A stretch of DNA of 64,000 bases from CAZEAP01 sp964510315 (GTDB taxonomy: Bacteria > Planctomycetota > Brocadiia > SM23-32). The stretch lies in the NCBI GenBank assembly GCA_964510315.1, contig CAZEAP010000006.1:1-64000 (forward strand). Reading direction: 5' to 3'. Of this stretch, positions 6,538-14,504 are shown in pieces. The notes under the pieces are model-generated. The model did no database searches. It saw nothing but the letters and a program-made list of their open reading frames with translations, and was not told the DNA's origin. Position numbers and translations under genes: made by a program. How positions within the stretch are numbered: the first letter of the stretch is position 1; every line of letters starts with the position of its first letter.

Positions 6538-9015
6538 ATGAACGGCATCGTCGAATCGGTGACGCCGGCGGGAGACTTGCCGCACTACGAGGCGGCCGAC
6601 GATGAACTCGGCCCGGGCGCCAGCCTGGGCAACGGGCACACCTGGGTCAACACCGGCACGGACGGGCGCATATACAGCTTCTTCTCGACGGACGTGGGCC
6701 AGGAGGTTGCCGGACCGCTCATCGTGCGCTACGGCAGTCCCCGGGCGCGGGTCAGCGGCATGGAAGGCACCTGCTGCGAGCGGGCGGACGTGCCGCTGAC
6801 TCCCGTGGGGACCGGGCGTTTCATCATCCACCCCGCCTACCAGCGGCACTGTTTCGACCTACCGGGCGAGCTGGAGGTGGAGGAGACGGTCTTCGTGCCG
6901 CTCGTGCCCGACGGGGCCGTGGGCGATGACTGCGTGGCCTACTACCGTGTCGCCGTCCGCAACCGCTCCCAGGCTTCCCGCTCGCTCAGCGTGCACGCCT
7001 CTGCCCGGATGGCGGGAAGCCGCCGAACGCCCGTCATCGCCGGCCGTTACGACGAAGAGCACGGCGCCCTCCTGGCCTGGGAGGAGGAGCAGGCGGACTG
7101 GGTGCGCGTCCTTACGTCTACCCGCAGAGCCATCGACCACGCCATCACGGATGATTTCAGCAGCATCTATGACGCCGATCGCATCATTCCCCTCAGCGAC
7201 CAGGATGATGCAAGAGGTGATGTACTGGCCCGCCTGCATGTGCCGCTCGAGATAGCCCCCGGCGAAAGCGAGGAACTGGACTTCATCCTGCTCTTCTCCC
7301 CGATGGGCCGCGCAGCGGCACGCGAGAGGCTGGAAGCTCTTCGCGACGTGGACGCCGTCTTCGAGGCGACGCTGGAACACCTGCGCCAGCGCCTGGCCGT
7401 CTGCCAGGTGCTCACGCCTGACCCGGTCATCAACGAGGGCGCGCTCTGGTCCAAGCTCAACATGCTCCGCGTGCTCGCCCACTATCCCATGGGCGAGGCG
7501 TTCACCAACGAGCCGGGCGTCTCCTCGAACGTGGTCGCGCGCGACGTCATCTGGTTCATCTACGGCTGCGACCACTTCAGACCCGAGAGTTCCCGTGCCT
7601 TGCTTGACGCGCTCATCAAGAGCCAGTACCCCAGCGGGAAGATCCCGGAGTATTACAACGCCCGCACCGGCGAGGTCGCCGACTACGACCTGAACATCAA
7701 CGATGCCACTCCCCTGTTCATCCTCGGCGTCAACCACCACGTGCGCAGCACGGGCGATCTCGACTACCTGCGCGACGTGTACGATTCCGTCGCGGCAGCC
7801 GGCGAGTACATCCTGAGCCAGACCGACGAGCGCGGCCTCGTCTTCTGCGACGCCGAGGGGGAGGAGGTCTGGGGCATCGCCTCCTGGCGCAACGTGATCC
7901 CCAACTATCGCATCAACGGCGCCGTCACTGAGATCAACGCCGAGTGCTCTGCTGCTCTGCGCGCCCTCGGACATCTGGCAAAGAACATGGGTCGCGATGA
8001 GGACGGCGACCGGTGGCGCACCAAAGCCATGGCCATGGCCGACGCGCTCAACGAGCACCTCCTGCAGCGGGAGCGCCGACTCTACCTGCTGAACATCGAC
8101 CGCGAAGGACGCGCCCACACCGATGTGACCGCCGACGAGTTGTTCCCCGTGCTCTTCCGCGTGGCGGACACGGAGGTCGCCTTCCGCATCATCCGCCGGC
8201 TCAACAGCCCGGACTTCTGGACGCCGGCCGGTCTGCGGACCGTCTCGCGCGACGACCCCCTCTACGATCCTGCGCGTTACGTCGGGCTGTTGGGGGGTGT
8301 GTGGCCGGGCTTGACCTGGTGGTATGCCTTCGCGGCCGCACGATACCACCCCGACTTCATGGTGCGCGCGCTGCACGCTTCGTTCGAGCACTACCAACGG
8401 CATCCCCGGGTCTACAACACCGTGCCGGGGCAGTTCTCGGAGTGGTTCGACGGGGAGAGCCTGATCAATCGGGGCATGCGGCTCTCGCCTTGGGAACCGC
8501 CGCGGTTCCTGTGGGCGGCCGTCGAGGGCGTATGCGGGGTCATGGTCAGCCCGAAGGAGCCCGGGATACGGCCGCTGATACCGGCGGACTGGAAATGGTC
8601 GGCCGTCGTTCGCCTCTGTTACCATGGTCGCCACGTGACGGCGTTCGCGTGCCGGCGCGGGGGCGAGCTATGTGTTTACGCCAACGCCGATTTCAAGAGC
8701 GACGGGCCAAAGGAGGTCTTCGACGAGGACCTGACGGGCCGCGTCCGCGCAGGGGTGCCCGGCGTCCATCCTGTGGCGCTTGCCGGCAACGGCCGCCTGC
8801 TCCTCGCCCTGGGGAGCTGCCGCGACCACGCCCTGACCGCCCCGGTGGAACTGGGTGATGTACTCGAGTCCGGGGCCACCTACCGCCTGCGACACTACTC
8901 GAGCGAGAAAGGCGAATGGGGCCCGCAGGAGACGGGCTCCGGCCGGGACTTCGCCGAGCTCGGCCTGCGCATCGAGTCCCAGGGCTTTCACCTGCTCGAG
9001 TTCGAGCGCGATTGA
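6538..9015 (+). CDS. Six-hairpin glycosidase-like protein (amylo-alpha-1,6-glucosidase type)
   Basis: An 825-aa protein without a signal peptide. The first 300 residues form a beta-sandwich-like region. Residues about 320-720 form an (alpha/alpha)6 barrel with blocks such as NVVARDVIWFIYGCDHF, YPSGKIPEYYN, LNINDATPLFILG and a final GQFSEWFDG. This arrangement resembles glycogen-debranching (amylo-alpha-1,6-glucosidase), GH63 and GH94-like enzymes of the six-hairpin superfamily. The acidic residues in WFDGES and in LNINDATP are candidate catalytic positions. I cannot say which glycan is cut. GGAAGGGAGC precedes the start. It is the only clear carbohydrate enzyme before the transaldolase and lactonase genes downstream. 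Confidence 0.75.
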   Translation: MNGIVESVTPAGDLPHYEAADDELGPGASLGNGHTWVNTGTDGRIYSFFSTDVGQEVAGPLIVRYGSPRARVSGMEGTCCERADVPLTPVGTGRFIIHPAYQRHCFDLPGELEVEETVFVPLVPDGAVGDDCVAYYRVAVRNRSQASRSLSVHASARMAGSRRTPVIAGRYDEEHGALLAWEEEQADWVRVLTSTRRAIDHAITDDFSSIYDADRIIPLSDQDDARGDVLARLHVPLEIAPGESEELDFILLFSPMGRAAARERLEALRDVDAVFEATLEHLRQRLAVCQVLTPDPVINEGALWSKLNMLRVLAHYPMGEAFTNEPGVSSNVVARDVIWFIYGCDHFRPESSRALLDALIKSQYPSGKIPEYYNARTGEVADYDLNINDATPLFILGVNHHVRSTGDLDYLRDVYDSVAAAGEYILSQTDERGLVFCDAEGEEVWGIASWRNVIPNYRINGAVTEINAECSAALRALGHLAKNMGRDEDGDRWRTKAMAMADALNEHLLQRERRLYLLNIDREGRAHTDVTADELFPVLFRVADTEVAFRIIRRLNSPDFWTPAGLRTVSRDDPLYDPARYVGLLGGVWPGLTWWYAFAAARYHPDFMVRALHASFEHYQRHPRVYNTVPGQFSEWFDGESLINRGMRLSPWEPPRFLWAAVEGVCGVMVSPKEPGIRPLIPADWKWSAVVRLCYHGRHVTAFACRRGGELCVYANADFKSDGPKEVFDEDLTGRVRAGVPGVHPVALAGNGRLLLALGSCRDHALTAPVELGDVLESGATYRLRHYSSEKGEWGPQETGSGRDFAELGLRIESQGFHLLEFERD

Positions 9016-9039
9016 CCTTCGCAATGGGGGACCCGCACG

Positions 9040-9807
9040 ATGAGCAACGAACCCGCCGGACGCCGGCGCCACAAACGCCGCTGGCTGTTGCCGCTGGCCG
9101 TGGTGGTTGCATTGGTCGCGCTAGCCGTCGCGTTGCGGCTGCTGCCGGTCAAGGACTACCTGCTCTGGGGTCTTGAGCGGACACAGGATCTGCGCGACGA
9201 GCGCTTCCTGCTGGCCGCCGCAGTAGTGGCCGCCGCCTACGTTGTCGCCTGCGTCTTCATGCTGCCGGGCTCGGTGCTCACGCTGGGGGCGGGGTTCCTC
9301 TTCGGCGTGGTGGCCGGCACCATCACGGTGTCGGTGGGCAGCACGCTGGGCGTGTGCGCGGCTTTCCTGGTGGGTCGCACGATCGCCCGCGGTTGGGTGG
9401 AGCGGCGTGTTTCGGGCAACCCTAAGTTCGCCGCCATTGATGACGCCGTGGGACGCGAAGGTTTCAAGATCGTGCTGCTGGTGCGGCTTAGCCCCATCTT
9501 CCCGTTCAACCTGCAAAACTATGGATTCGGCCTGACCAAGGTGGCGTTTTGGAAGTACGCTCTGGCGTCGTGGATCGGCATGATTCCGGGCACCATTATG
9601 TATGTCTACTTCGGCGCCGGACTCGGCTCGCTGGCCCGGGCAGCAGCGGGCGAGGTGGAGCGCCGGGCGACGCAGCGCGTGGCCTTCTGGGTGGGGCTCG
9701 TCATCGCCATTATGGTGGCGCTCTTCGTGGCCCGGATTGCCCAGAGGGCGCTGAAGAAGGCCGTGGATGAGGAGCACGCCGAAGCTATCGAGAGCGAGGG
9801 GGACTGA
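9040..9807 (+). CDS. TVP38/TMEM64 family membrane protein
   Basis: A 255-aa integral membrane protein with about six hydrophobic segments and the VTT/SNARE-associated domain. The domain core is visible as PGSVLTLGAGFLFG, the re-entrant loop with GSTLGVCAAFLVGR, and RLSPIFPFNLQNYGFGLT, which ends in the conserved FPFNLQNY motif. DedA/TVP38 proteins act in lipid flipping and membrane homeostasis; YdjZ/TVP38 members often neighbour MerA-like flavoproteins. The next gene begins two bases after this one stops, so the two are cotranscribed and perhaps translationally coupled. Confidence 0.92.
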   Translation: MSNEPAGRRRHKRRWLLPLAVVVALVALAVALRLLPVKDYLLWGLERTQDLRDERFLLAAAVVAAAYVVACVFMLPGSVLTLGAGFLFGVVAGTITVSVGSTLGVCAAFLVGRTIARGWVERRVSGNPKFAAIDDAVGREGFKIVLLVRLSPIFPFNLQNYGFGLTKVAFWKYALASWIGMIPGTIMYVYFGAGLGSLARAAAGEVERRATQRVAFWVGLVIAIMVALFVARIAQRALKKAVDEEHAEAIESEGD

Positions 9808-9809
9808 GC

Positions 9810-11330
9810 ATGGGCGAGCAGCCGCTGGTCGTTCCGCAGGACGAGCACAACGAAAACTTGGTCTCGAATGTCCATCCGCCGGACTGGGAGAACCCCGAGC
9901 CGGCGGCCATCTATAACCTGGTGGTCATCGGCGGCGGCACGGCCGGGCTGGTGACAGCGGCCGGCGCCGCCGGGCTGGGGGCCAGGGTTGCGCTCGTAGA
10001 ACGGCACCTTCTGGGGGGCGACTGCCTGAACGTCGGCTGTGTGCCGTCCAAGTGCATCATCCGCTCCTCGCGTGCCGCCGCGGACGCCCGTCGCGCGGGC
10101 GAGTTCGGCGTGCGTATCCCCGACGGGGTCGAGGTCGATTTCCCGGCCGTCATGGAGCGGATGCGGAAGCTCCGGGCCAGAATCAGCCGCCACGACGCCG
10201 CGCAACGTCTGCGTGAACAGGGAGTGGATGTATTCCTCGGCGAGGGACGCTTCACCGGCCGCCGGACCGTTGAGGTGGAGGGCGCCACGCTGAACTTCAA
10301 GAAGGCCTGCATAGCCACGGGCGCGCGGGCCTACCGGCCCCCGATACCGGGGCTGGAAGAGGCCGGCTATCTGACCAACGAGACGGTTTTCTCGCTGACC
10401 GAGCGGCCGCCGCGGCTGGCCGTCTTCGGCGCCGGGCCCCTGGGTTGCGAACTGGCGCAGGCCTTCCATCGATTGGGCAGCAAGGTGACCATCGTGGGGA
10501 GGACCGACCATCTGCTGCCGCGGGAAGACCGGGACGCGGCCGAGGTGCTGGTTGAATCGTTCGAGCGGGACGGCATCGAGGTACGTCGCAGCACCGAGTG
10601 CGTCGAGGTGCGAACCGAGCAGGGCGAGAAGGTGGTGTGTCTCGAGTGCGACGGAGAGACCGATGAACTCCGCGTGGACGAGATACTTGTGGGCGCCGGA
10701 CGGGCGCCCAACGTCCAGGGCCTGAACCTGGAGGCGGCCGGGGTGCAGTACACTGAACGGCACGGCGTGGAGGTGAACGACCGCCTGCAAACGGCCAACT
10801 CCGACATCTACGCGGCCGGCGACATCTGCCTGAGGTACAAGTTCACCCATACCGCCGACGCCAGCGCCCGTATCGTCATCCAGAACGCGTTGTTCTGGTC
10901 GCGCAAAAAACGCAGCGCCCTCACCATCCCCTGGTGCACCTACACCGACCCCGAGATCGCCCACGTCGGAATGTACGGGAAGGACGCCGAGAATGAGGCA
11001 ATACCCGTGCGGACGTTTGTCAGGCGGTTCAGCGAAGTGGACAGGGCCATAGCCGACGGCGAGGAGGACGGGCTGGTCAAGATCCACGTGAAGGAAGGGA
11101 CGGACCGGATTCTGGGAGCGACCATCGTGGCGCGGCACGCGGGCGAGATGCTCAGCGATCTGACGCTGGCCCTCGACCAGGGCATCGGGCTGAAGGACCT
11201 GTCGAGCGTGATCCATCCCTACCCGACTCAGTCGGAAGCCATCAAGCAGGTCGCCGACGAATACAACCGCACGCGCCTGACGCCGTTCTGGAAAGCCCTA
11301 CTCGAGCGCCTGATGTCCTGGCGACGTTAG
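9810..11330 (+). CDS. MerA-like FAD/NAD(P)-dependent disulfide oxidoreductase
   Basis: The 506-aa protein is a class I pyridine nucleotide-disulfide oxidoreductase. It shows an FAD-binding GGGTAG at residues 41-46, the redox pair Cys72/Cys77 in GGDCLNVGCVPSK, an NAD(P)-binding GAGPLGCELAQ, a second FAD motif YAAGDI, and a dimerisation domain with HPYPTQSEAIKQVA. It resembles mercuric reductase but lacks the N-terminal HMA domain and the C-terminal vicinal cysteine pair required for Hg(II) reduction, ending instead in WRR. The substrate is therefore unlikely to be mercury. It is paired with TVP38 two bases upstream, a common association. An extra about 35-residue N-terminal lead precedes the fold. 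Confidence 0.9.
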   Translation: MGEQPLVVPQDEHNENLVSNVHPPDWENPEPAAIYNLVVIGGGTAGLVTAAGAAGLGARVALVERHLLGGDCLNVGCVPSKCIIRSSRAAADARRAGEFGVRIPDGVEVDFPAVMERMRKLRARISRHDAAQRLREQGVDVFLGEGRFTGRRTVEVEGATLNFKKACIATGARAYRPPIPGLEEAGYLTNETVFSLTERPPRLAVFGAGPLGCELAQAFHRLGSKVTIVGRTDHLLPREDRDAAEVLVESFERDGIEVRRSTECVEVRTEQGEKVVCLECDGETDELRVDEILVGAGRAPNVQGLNLEAAGVQYTERHGVEVNDRLQTANSDIYAAGDICLRYKFTHTADASARIVIQNALFWSRKKRSALTIPWCTYTDPEIAHVGMYGKDAENEAIPVRTFVRRFSEVDRAIADGEEDGLVKIHVKEGTDRILGATIVARHAGEMLSDLTLALDQGIGLKDLSSVIHPYPTQSEAIKQVADEYNRTRLTPFWKALLERLMSWRR

Positions 11331-11342
11331 CAGGAGGAGTAT

Positions 11343-12020
11343 ATGTCCACCAAACTTATAGCGGCTGGCGCCGTCGTCCTGATAGCGGCGATGCTGACCG
11401 CTTGTTCTGACCAAGAGGAAATCACCGTGACAACTGACCAGAAGACCCCGCGCGCACTGCCGGAACCAGCGGCTTCGGCTGAGGAGACCGAGCCCCTCGA
11501 GGCCGGAGACCGCGTTCCCTCGGCAGAGGTAACCGATCTGGACGGCCGCACGCTGGACCTCTCCCGGCTGGTGGCCCGGCAACGTTCCATCATCATCTTC
11601 TACCGGGGCGGGTGGTGTCCGTACTGCAATACGCACCTGGGCGCATTGGCCACCATCGAACCTGACCTCCTTCAGTTGGGCTACCAGGTCCTCGCCGTCA
11701 GCGCGGACCGCCCCGGCAAGGTGCAGGAGACGCGAGACAAGTTCGGGTTCCACTACCGTCTGCTCTCGGACAGCAAGATGGCGGCGGCACGCGCCCTCGG
11801 CATCGCGTTCAAGGTGGATGACGCGACGCTGGAGACATACAAGGGATATGGAATCGACCTGGAGGTGGCGTCCGGCGAGACGCACCACCTGCTCCCCGTC
11901 CCCTCGGTCTTCGTGGTCGGCACGGACGGCGTGATCAAGTTTGCGTATTCGAACCCGGACTACAAAGTACGCCTGGAGCCGGAGGAAGTGCTGGCGGCCG
12001 CCGGGGACGCCGTGGAATAG
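11343..12020 (+). CDS. Peroxiredoxin-like (AhpC/TSA) lipoprotein
   Basis: A 225-aa protein with a lipoprotein signal peptide; the lipobox is LTAC with Cys21. A low-complexity linker follows, then a thioredoxin-fold AhpC/TSA domain. The active site is FYRGGWCPYCNTH with Cys92 and Cys95, the CxxC variant found in alkyl hydroperoxide reductase-like and YkuV-type proteins. The domain continues through LAVSADRPGKVQETRDKFGFHYRLLSD and ends normally. It is expected to sit on the membrane facing the periplasm and to reduce peroxides or disulfides. AGGAGG lies about six bases upstream of the ATG, twelve bases after the MerA-like gene, so it is in the same operon. Confidence 0.9.
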   Translation: MSTKLIAAGAVVLIAAMLTACSDQEEITVTTDQKTPRALPEPAASAEETEPLEAGDRVPSAEVTDLDGRTLDLSRLVARQRSIIIFYRGGWCPYCNTHLGALATIEPDLLQLGYQVLAVSADRPGKVQETRDKFGFHYRLLSDSKMAAARALGIAFKVDDATLETYKGYGIDLEVASGETHHLLPVPSVFVVGTDGVIKFAYSNPDYKVRLEPEEVLAAAGDAVE

Positions 12021-12057
12021 CGCGGGGCAAAGGTCCAACGTGGCTGAGAGGAGTGGA

Positions 12058-13129
12058 ATGATGGAAGGGCCAACTCGGGTGGCGTCTCTTGCGTCATGGA
12101 CGCTCGCGGTTGCAGCGGTCGTGCTCGTGGCGGGGACGCTGCTGATTAGCCCGAATGAACAACTGAAACGGTCCCGCGAGGTTTCGGCCTCCGGAGGCGA
12201 CGGCGCCGCAAAACCTGATTCCGGGGCAACGGTGCTGCAACCCTTCGACGCGAGTGACCTCATTGTGCCGCCGGAACAGATCCTCCGAGGCGGCCCGGCG
12301 AAGGACGGAATCCCGGCGCTTCTCAACCCAAACGCCGTGGCTGCCGCCGAGGCCGAGTTCCTCAGACCGGGGGATCGGGTGGTCGGCGTGACCCTGGGCG
12401 AACAGGCCCGAGCCTACCCGATCAATGTCCTCAACTGGCATGAGATCATCAACGACGAACTCGGCGGCGTGCCGATCGCCGTCATCTACTGCCCGTTGTG
12501 CGATTCGGTCAGCGTGGTGGAGCGGCGTGTTGATGGGCAGACGCTTACTTTCGGAGTGAGCGGTCTGCTCTATAATTCCAACGTGATTCTCTACGACCGG
12601 ACACACCAGTCCCTTTGGTCGCAAGTGGGGCTGAAAGCGCTGAGCGGGCCCTACTCGGGACAATCGCTCAAGCACTTGCCCTGGCAACTGCGTCCGTTCG
12701 AAGCATGGAGGGAAGATCATCCCGAGGGCACGGTGATCACATTCGAAACCGGTTACGCCCGCGACTACCGTCGCAATCCGTACTCCGCCTATTTCCGCAC
12801 CGATAGACTGATGTTCCCCATTGCGCGGTCCGACAGCCGGCTGCCCCGGAAGAGCGCAGTAGTCGGCGTCCAGATCGGGACCGCTGCCCGAGCCTACCCG
12901 CTCGATCGGATAGCTCAGGCCGACGCGGGGCGCATGGTGGACACCGTCGCCGGCGCTCGCGTGGTCTTGCGCGTGGACGCGGCTACGGGGGGGGGTCGTT
13001 GTGGAGGAGGCCCCGCCGGAAGCCAGGGTCGTCCACACCTTCTGGTTTGCCTGGGCGGCGTTTCACCCCGACACAGACATCTACGGACGGAGTCCAACGA
13101 CCCCGTCGCAGCAGTCGAACGGGCGGTAA
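12058..13129 (+). pseudogene. DUF3179 family protein, frameshifted in a G run
   Basis: The gene starts MMEGPTRVASL with AGGAG upstream and codes for an N-terminal membrane anchor followed by a DUF3179 domain (RAYPINVLNWHEIIND, IAVIYCPLCDSV, FGVSGLLYNSNVILYDR). At 12987-12995 there are nine consecutive G. The frame in use then reads into low-quality sequence and merges with the transaldolase frame. With eight G the frame would continue to the conserved DUF3179 ending HTFWFAWAAFHPDTDIYG and stop at TAA 13127-13129, giving about 356 residues. The single extra G is either an assembly error or a real, possibly slippage-prone, frameshift. The CPLCDS motif suggests metal or thiol chemistry, but function is unknown. 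Confidence 0.85.
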
Positions 13130-13227
13130 GAGCCGGCCACCGCTGGCGGATGGGCTGTTGCGGGATGCCGTGCGATTGGTTTCGAGTACGAAACGACCAA
13201 GGGGCCTCAACGACTGAGGATGCGGCC

Positions 13228-14337
13228 ATGACGAAGCTGCACGGATCCACGGAACTTGGGCAAGCGGCCTGGCTCGACTACGTCCGGCGTTCCTTCACGC
13301 GGACGGGGGAACTGGCAGCGTTGATCGATAAAGGTGTGCGCGGGGTGACCTCCAACCCCTCCATCTTCGAGAAGGCCATTGCGGGCAGCGACGACTACGA
13401 TGACCACATCGGGCGGCTTGCTGTCAGCGATAAGACCGCCGCAGAGGTCTACGAGACTCTCACCACCGAGGACATCCGGCAAGCGGCCGACCTTTTCGGC
13501 CCCCTCTATGGCCGCACAGGCGGCCGAGACGGCTTCGTGAGCTTCGAAGTCAGCCCGACCTTGGCCCACGACACACAGGGCACACTCGCCGACGCCGAGC
13601 GGCTGTTCGCCGCACTGGGGCGTCCGAATGTCATGATCAAGATACCGGCCACGACCGCGGGCATCCCTGCCATCGAAGCCGCTATCGCTGACGGCATCAA
13701 CGTGAACGTAACCCTGATCTTCTCGCTGGAGCAGTACGAGGCTGCGGCAGAGGCCTACATGGCCGGACTGCAGAGACGGCTGCTGGCCGGCAGGCAAGTG
13801 AGGGGAGTCGCCTCGGTGGCCTCGGTCTTCGTGAGTCGGCTCGATACGGCAGTTGATTCCGCTCTGGAGGCCGTCGGGCGGACGGACCTGCAGGGGAGGG
13901 CGGCCGTGGACAACGCGCGGCTGGTCTACGCGCGCTTCCGGCAGACCTTCGCCGGCAACCGATGGGAGAAGCTGGCCTGCGCCGGCGCCCGGGTCCAGCG
14001 GCCCCTCTGGGCCAGCACCGCCACCAAGAACCCTGCATATCCCGATACGCTCTACGTGGACAACCTGATCGGGCCCGACACCGTTAACACGGTCCCCCGG
14101 GCCACCCTCGATGCCTTCCTCGACCACGGGCAGGTGGCCATAACTGTGGACCGGGACCTGGCCGGGGCCCGTCAGCGCAGGGCCGAGCTTCAAGAACTGG
14201 GGATCGACCTGGAGACGATCACCGCCAGGCTGCTGGACGATGGAGTCGCCGCTTTCGCCGGGGCTTACGAGGGCCTGCTGAGCAGCATTGAGGGCAAACG
14301 TGAAAAACTCGCGCGGCAACGGAGGCAGACATCATGA
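13228..14337 (+). CDS. tal: Transaldolase
   Basis: The 369-aa protein matches the long (about 370 aa) bacterial transaldolase of the nonoxidative pentose phosphate pathway. The N-terminal GVTSNPSIFEKAI and FVSFEVSP blocks are present, as are the Schiff-base lysine Lys138 in VMIKIPAT, then NVTLIFSLEQY and WASTATKNPAYPDTLYVD. The ATG at 13228 was chosen because homologues begin around this point; the frame is open further upstream only because the frameshifted DUF3179 gene runs into it. With the 6-phosphogluconolactonase-like and glucose-dehydrogenase-like genes downstream it points to a pentose-phosphate or glucose-oxidation module inside this redox cluster. Confidence 0.93.
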   Translation: MTKLHGSTELGQAAWLDYVRRSFTRTGELAALIDKGVRGVTSNPSIFEKAIAGSDDYDDHIGRLAVSDKTAAEVYETLTTEDIRQAADLFGPLYGRTGGRDGFVSFEVSPTLAHDTQGTLADAERLFAALGRPNVMIKIPATTAGIPAIEAAIADGINVNVTLIFSLEQYEAAAEAYMAGLQRRLLAGRQVRGVASVASVFVSRLDTAVDSALEAVGRTDLQGRAAVDNARLVYARFRQTFAGNRWEKLACAGARVQRPLWASTATKNPAYPDTLYVDNLIGPDTVNTVPRATLDAFLDHGQVAITVDRDLAGARQRRAELQELGIDLETITARLLDDGVAAFAGAYEGLLSSIEGKREKLARQRRQTS

Positions 14338-14504
14338 CAGCTCAGCACTGGCACATGTCGCCCGGCGTCGCCGTGGCCAACTCGGTCTCTCAGAACCTCA
14401 TGGGGCGTTCCCCGAGAGTTTTGATTCTGCTGGCGGGAGGGGACCGGAAGTTTGGGAATAACGATCCATACAAGGCGCAAGAACGCCCGCGAGGCGAAAC
14501 CCCG

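Noticed and set aside
6859..8634. Long minus-strand open frame across the glycosidase gene
   Set aside because: It is the antisense shadow of a well-supported plus-strand gene, with no ribosome-binding site and no domain.
14334..14504. Start of the GDCCVxC fusion at the ATG overlapping the transaldolase stop
   Set aside because: The ATGA overlap is attractive, but the first 57 residues look noncoding, and GDCCVxC proteins begin near MELKSV at 14505.
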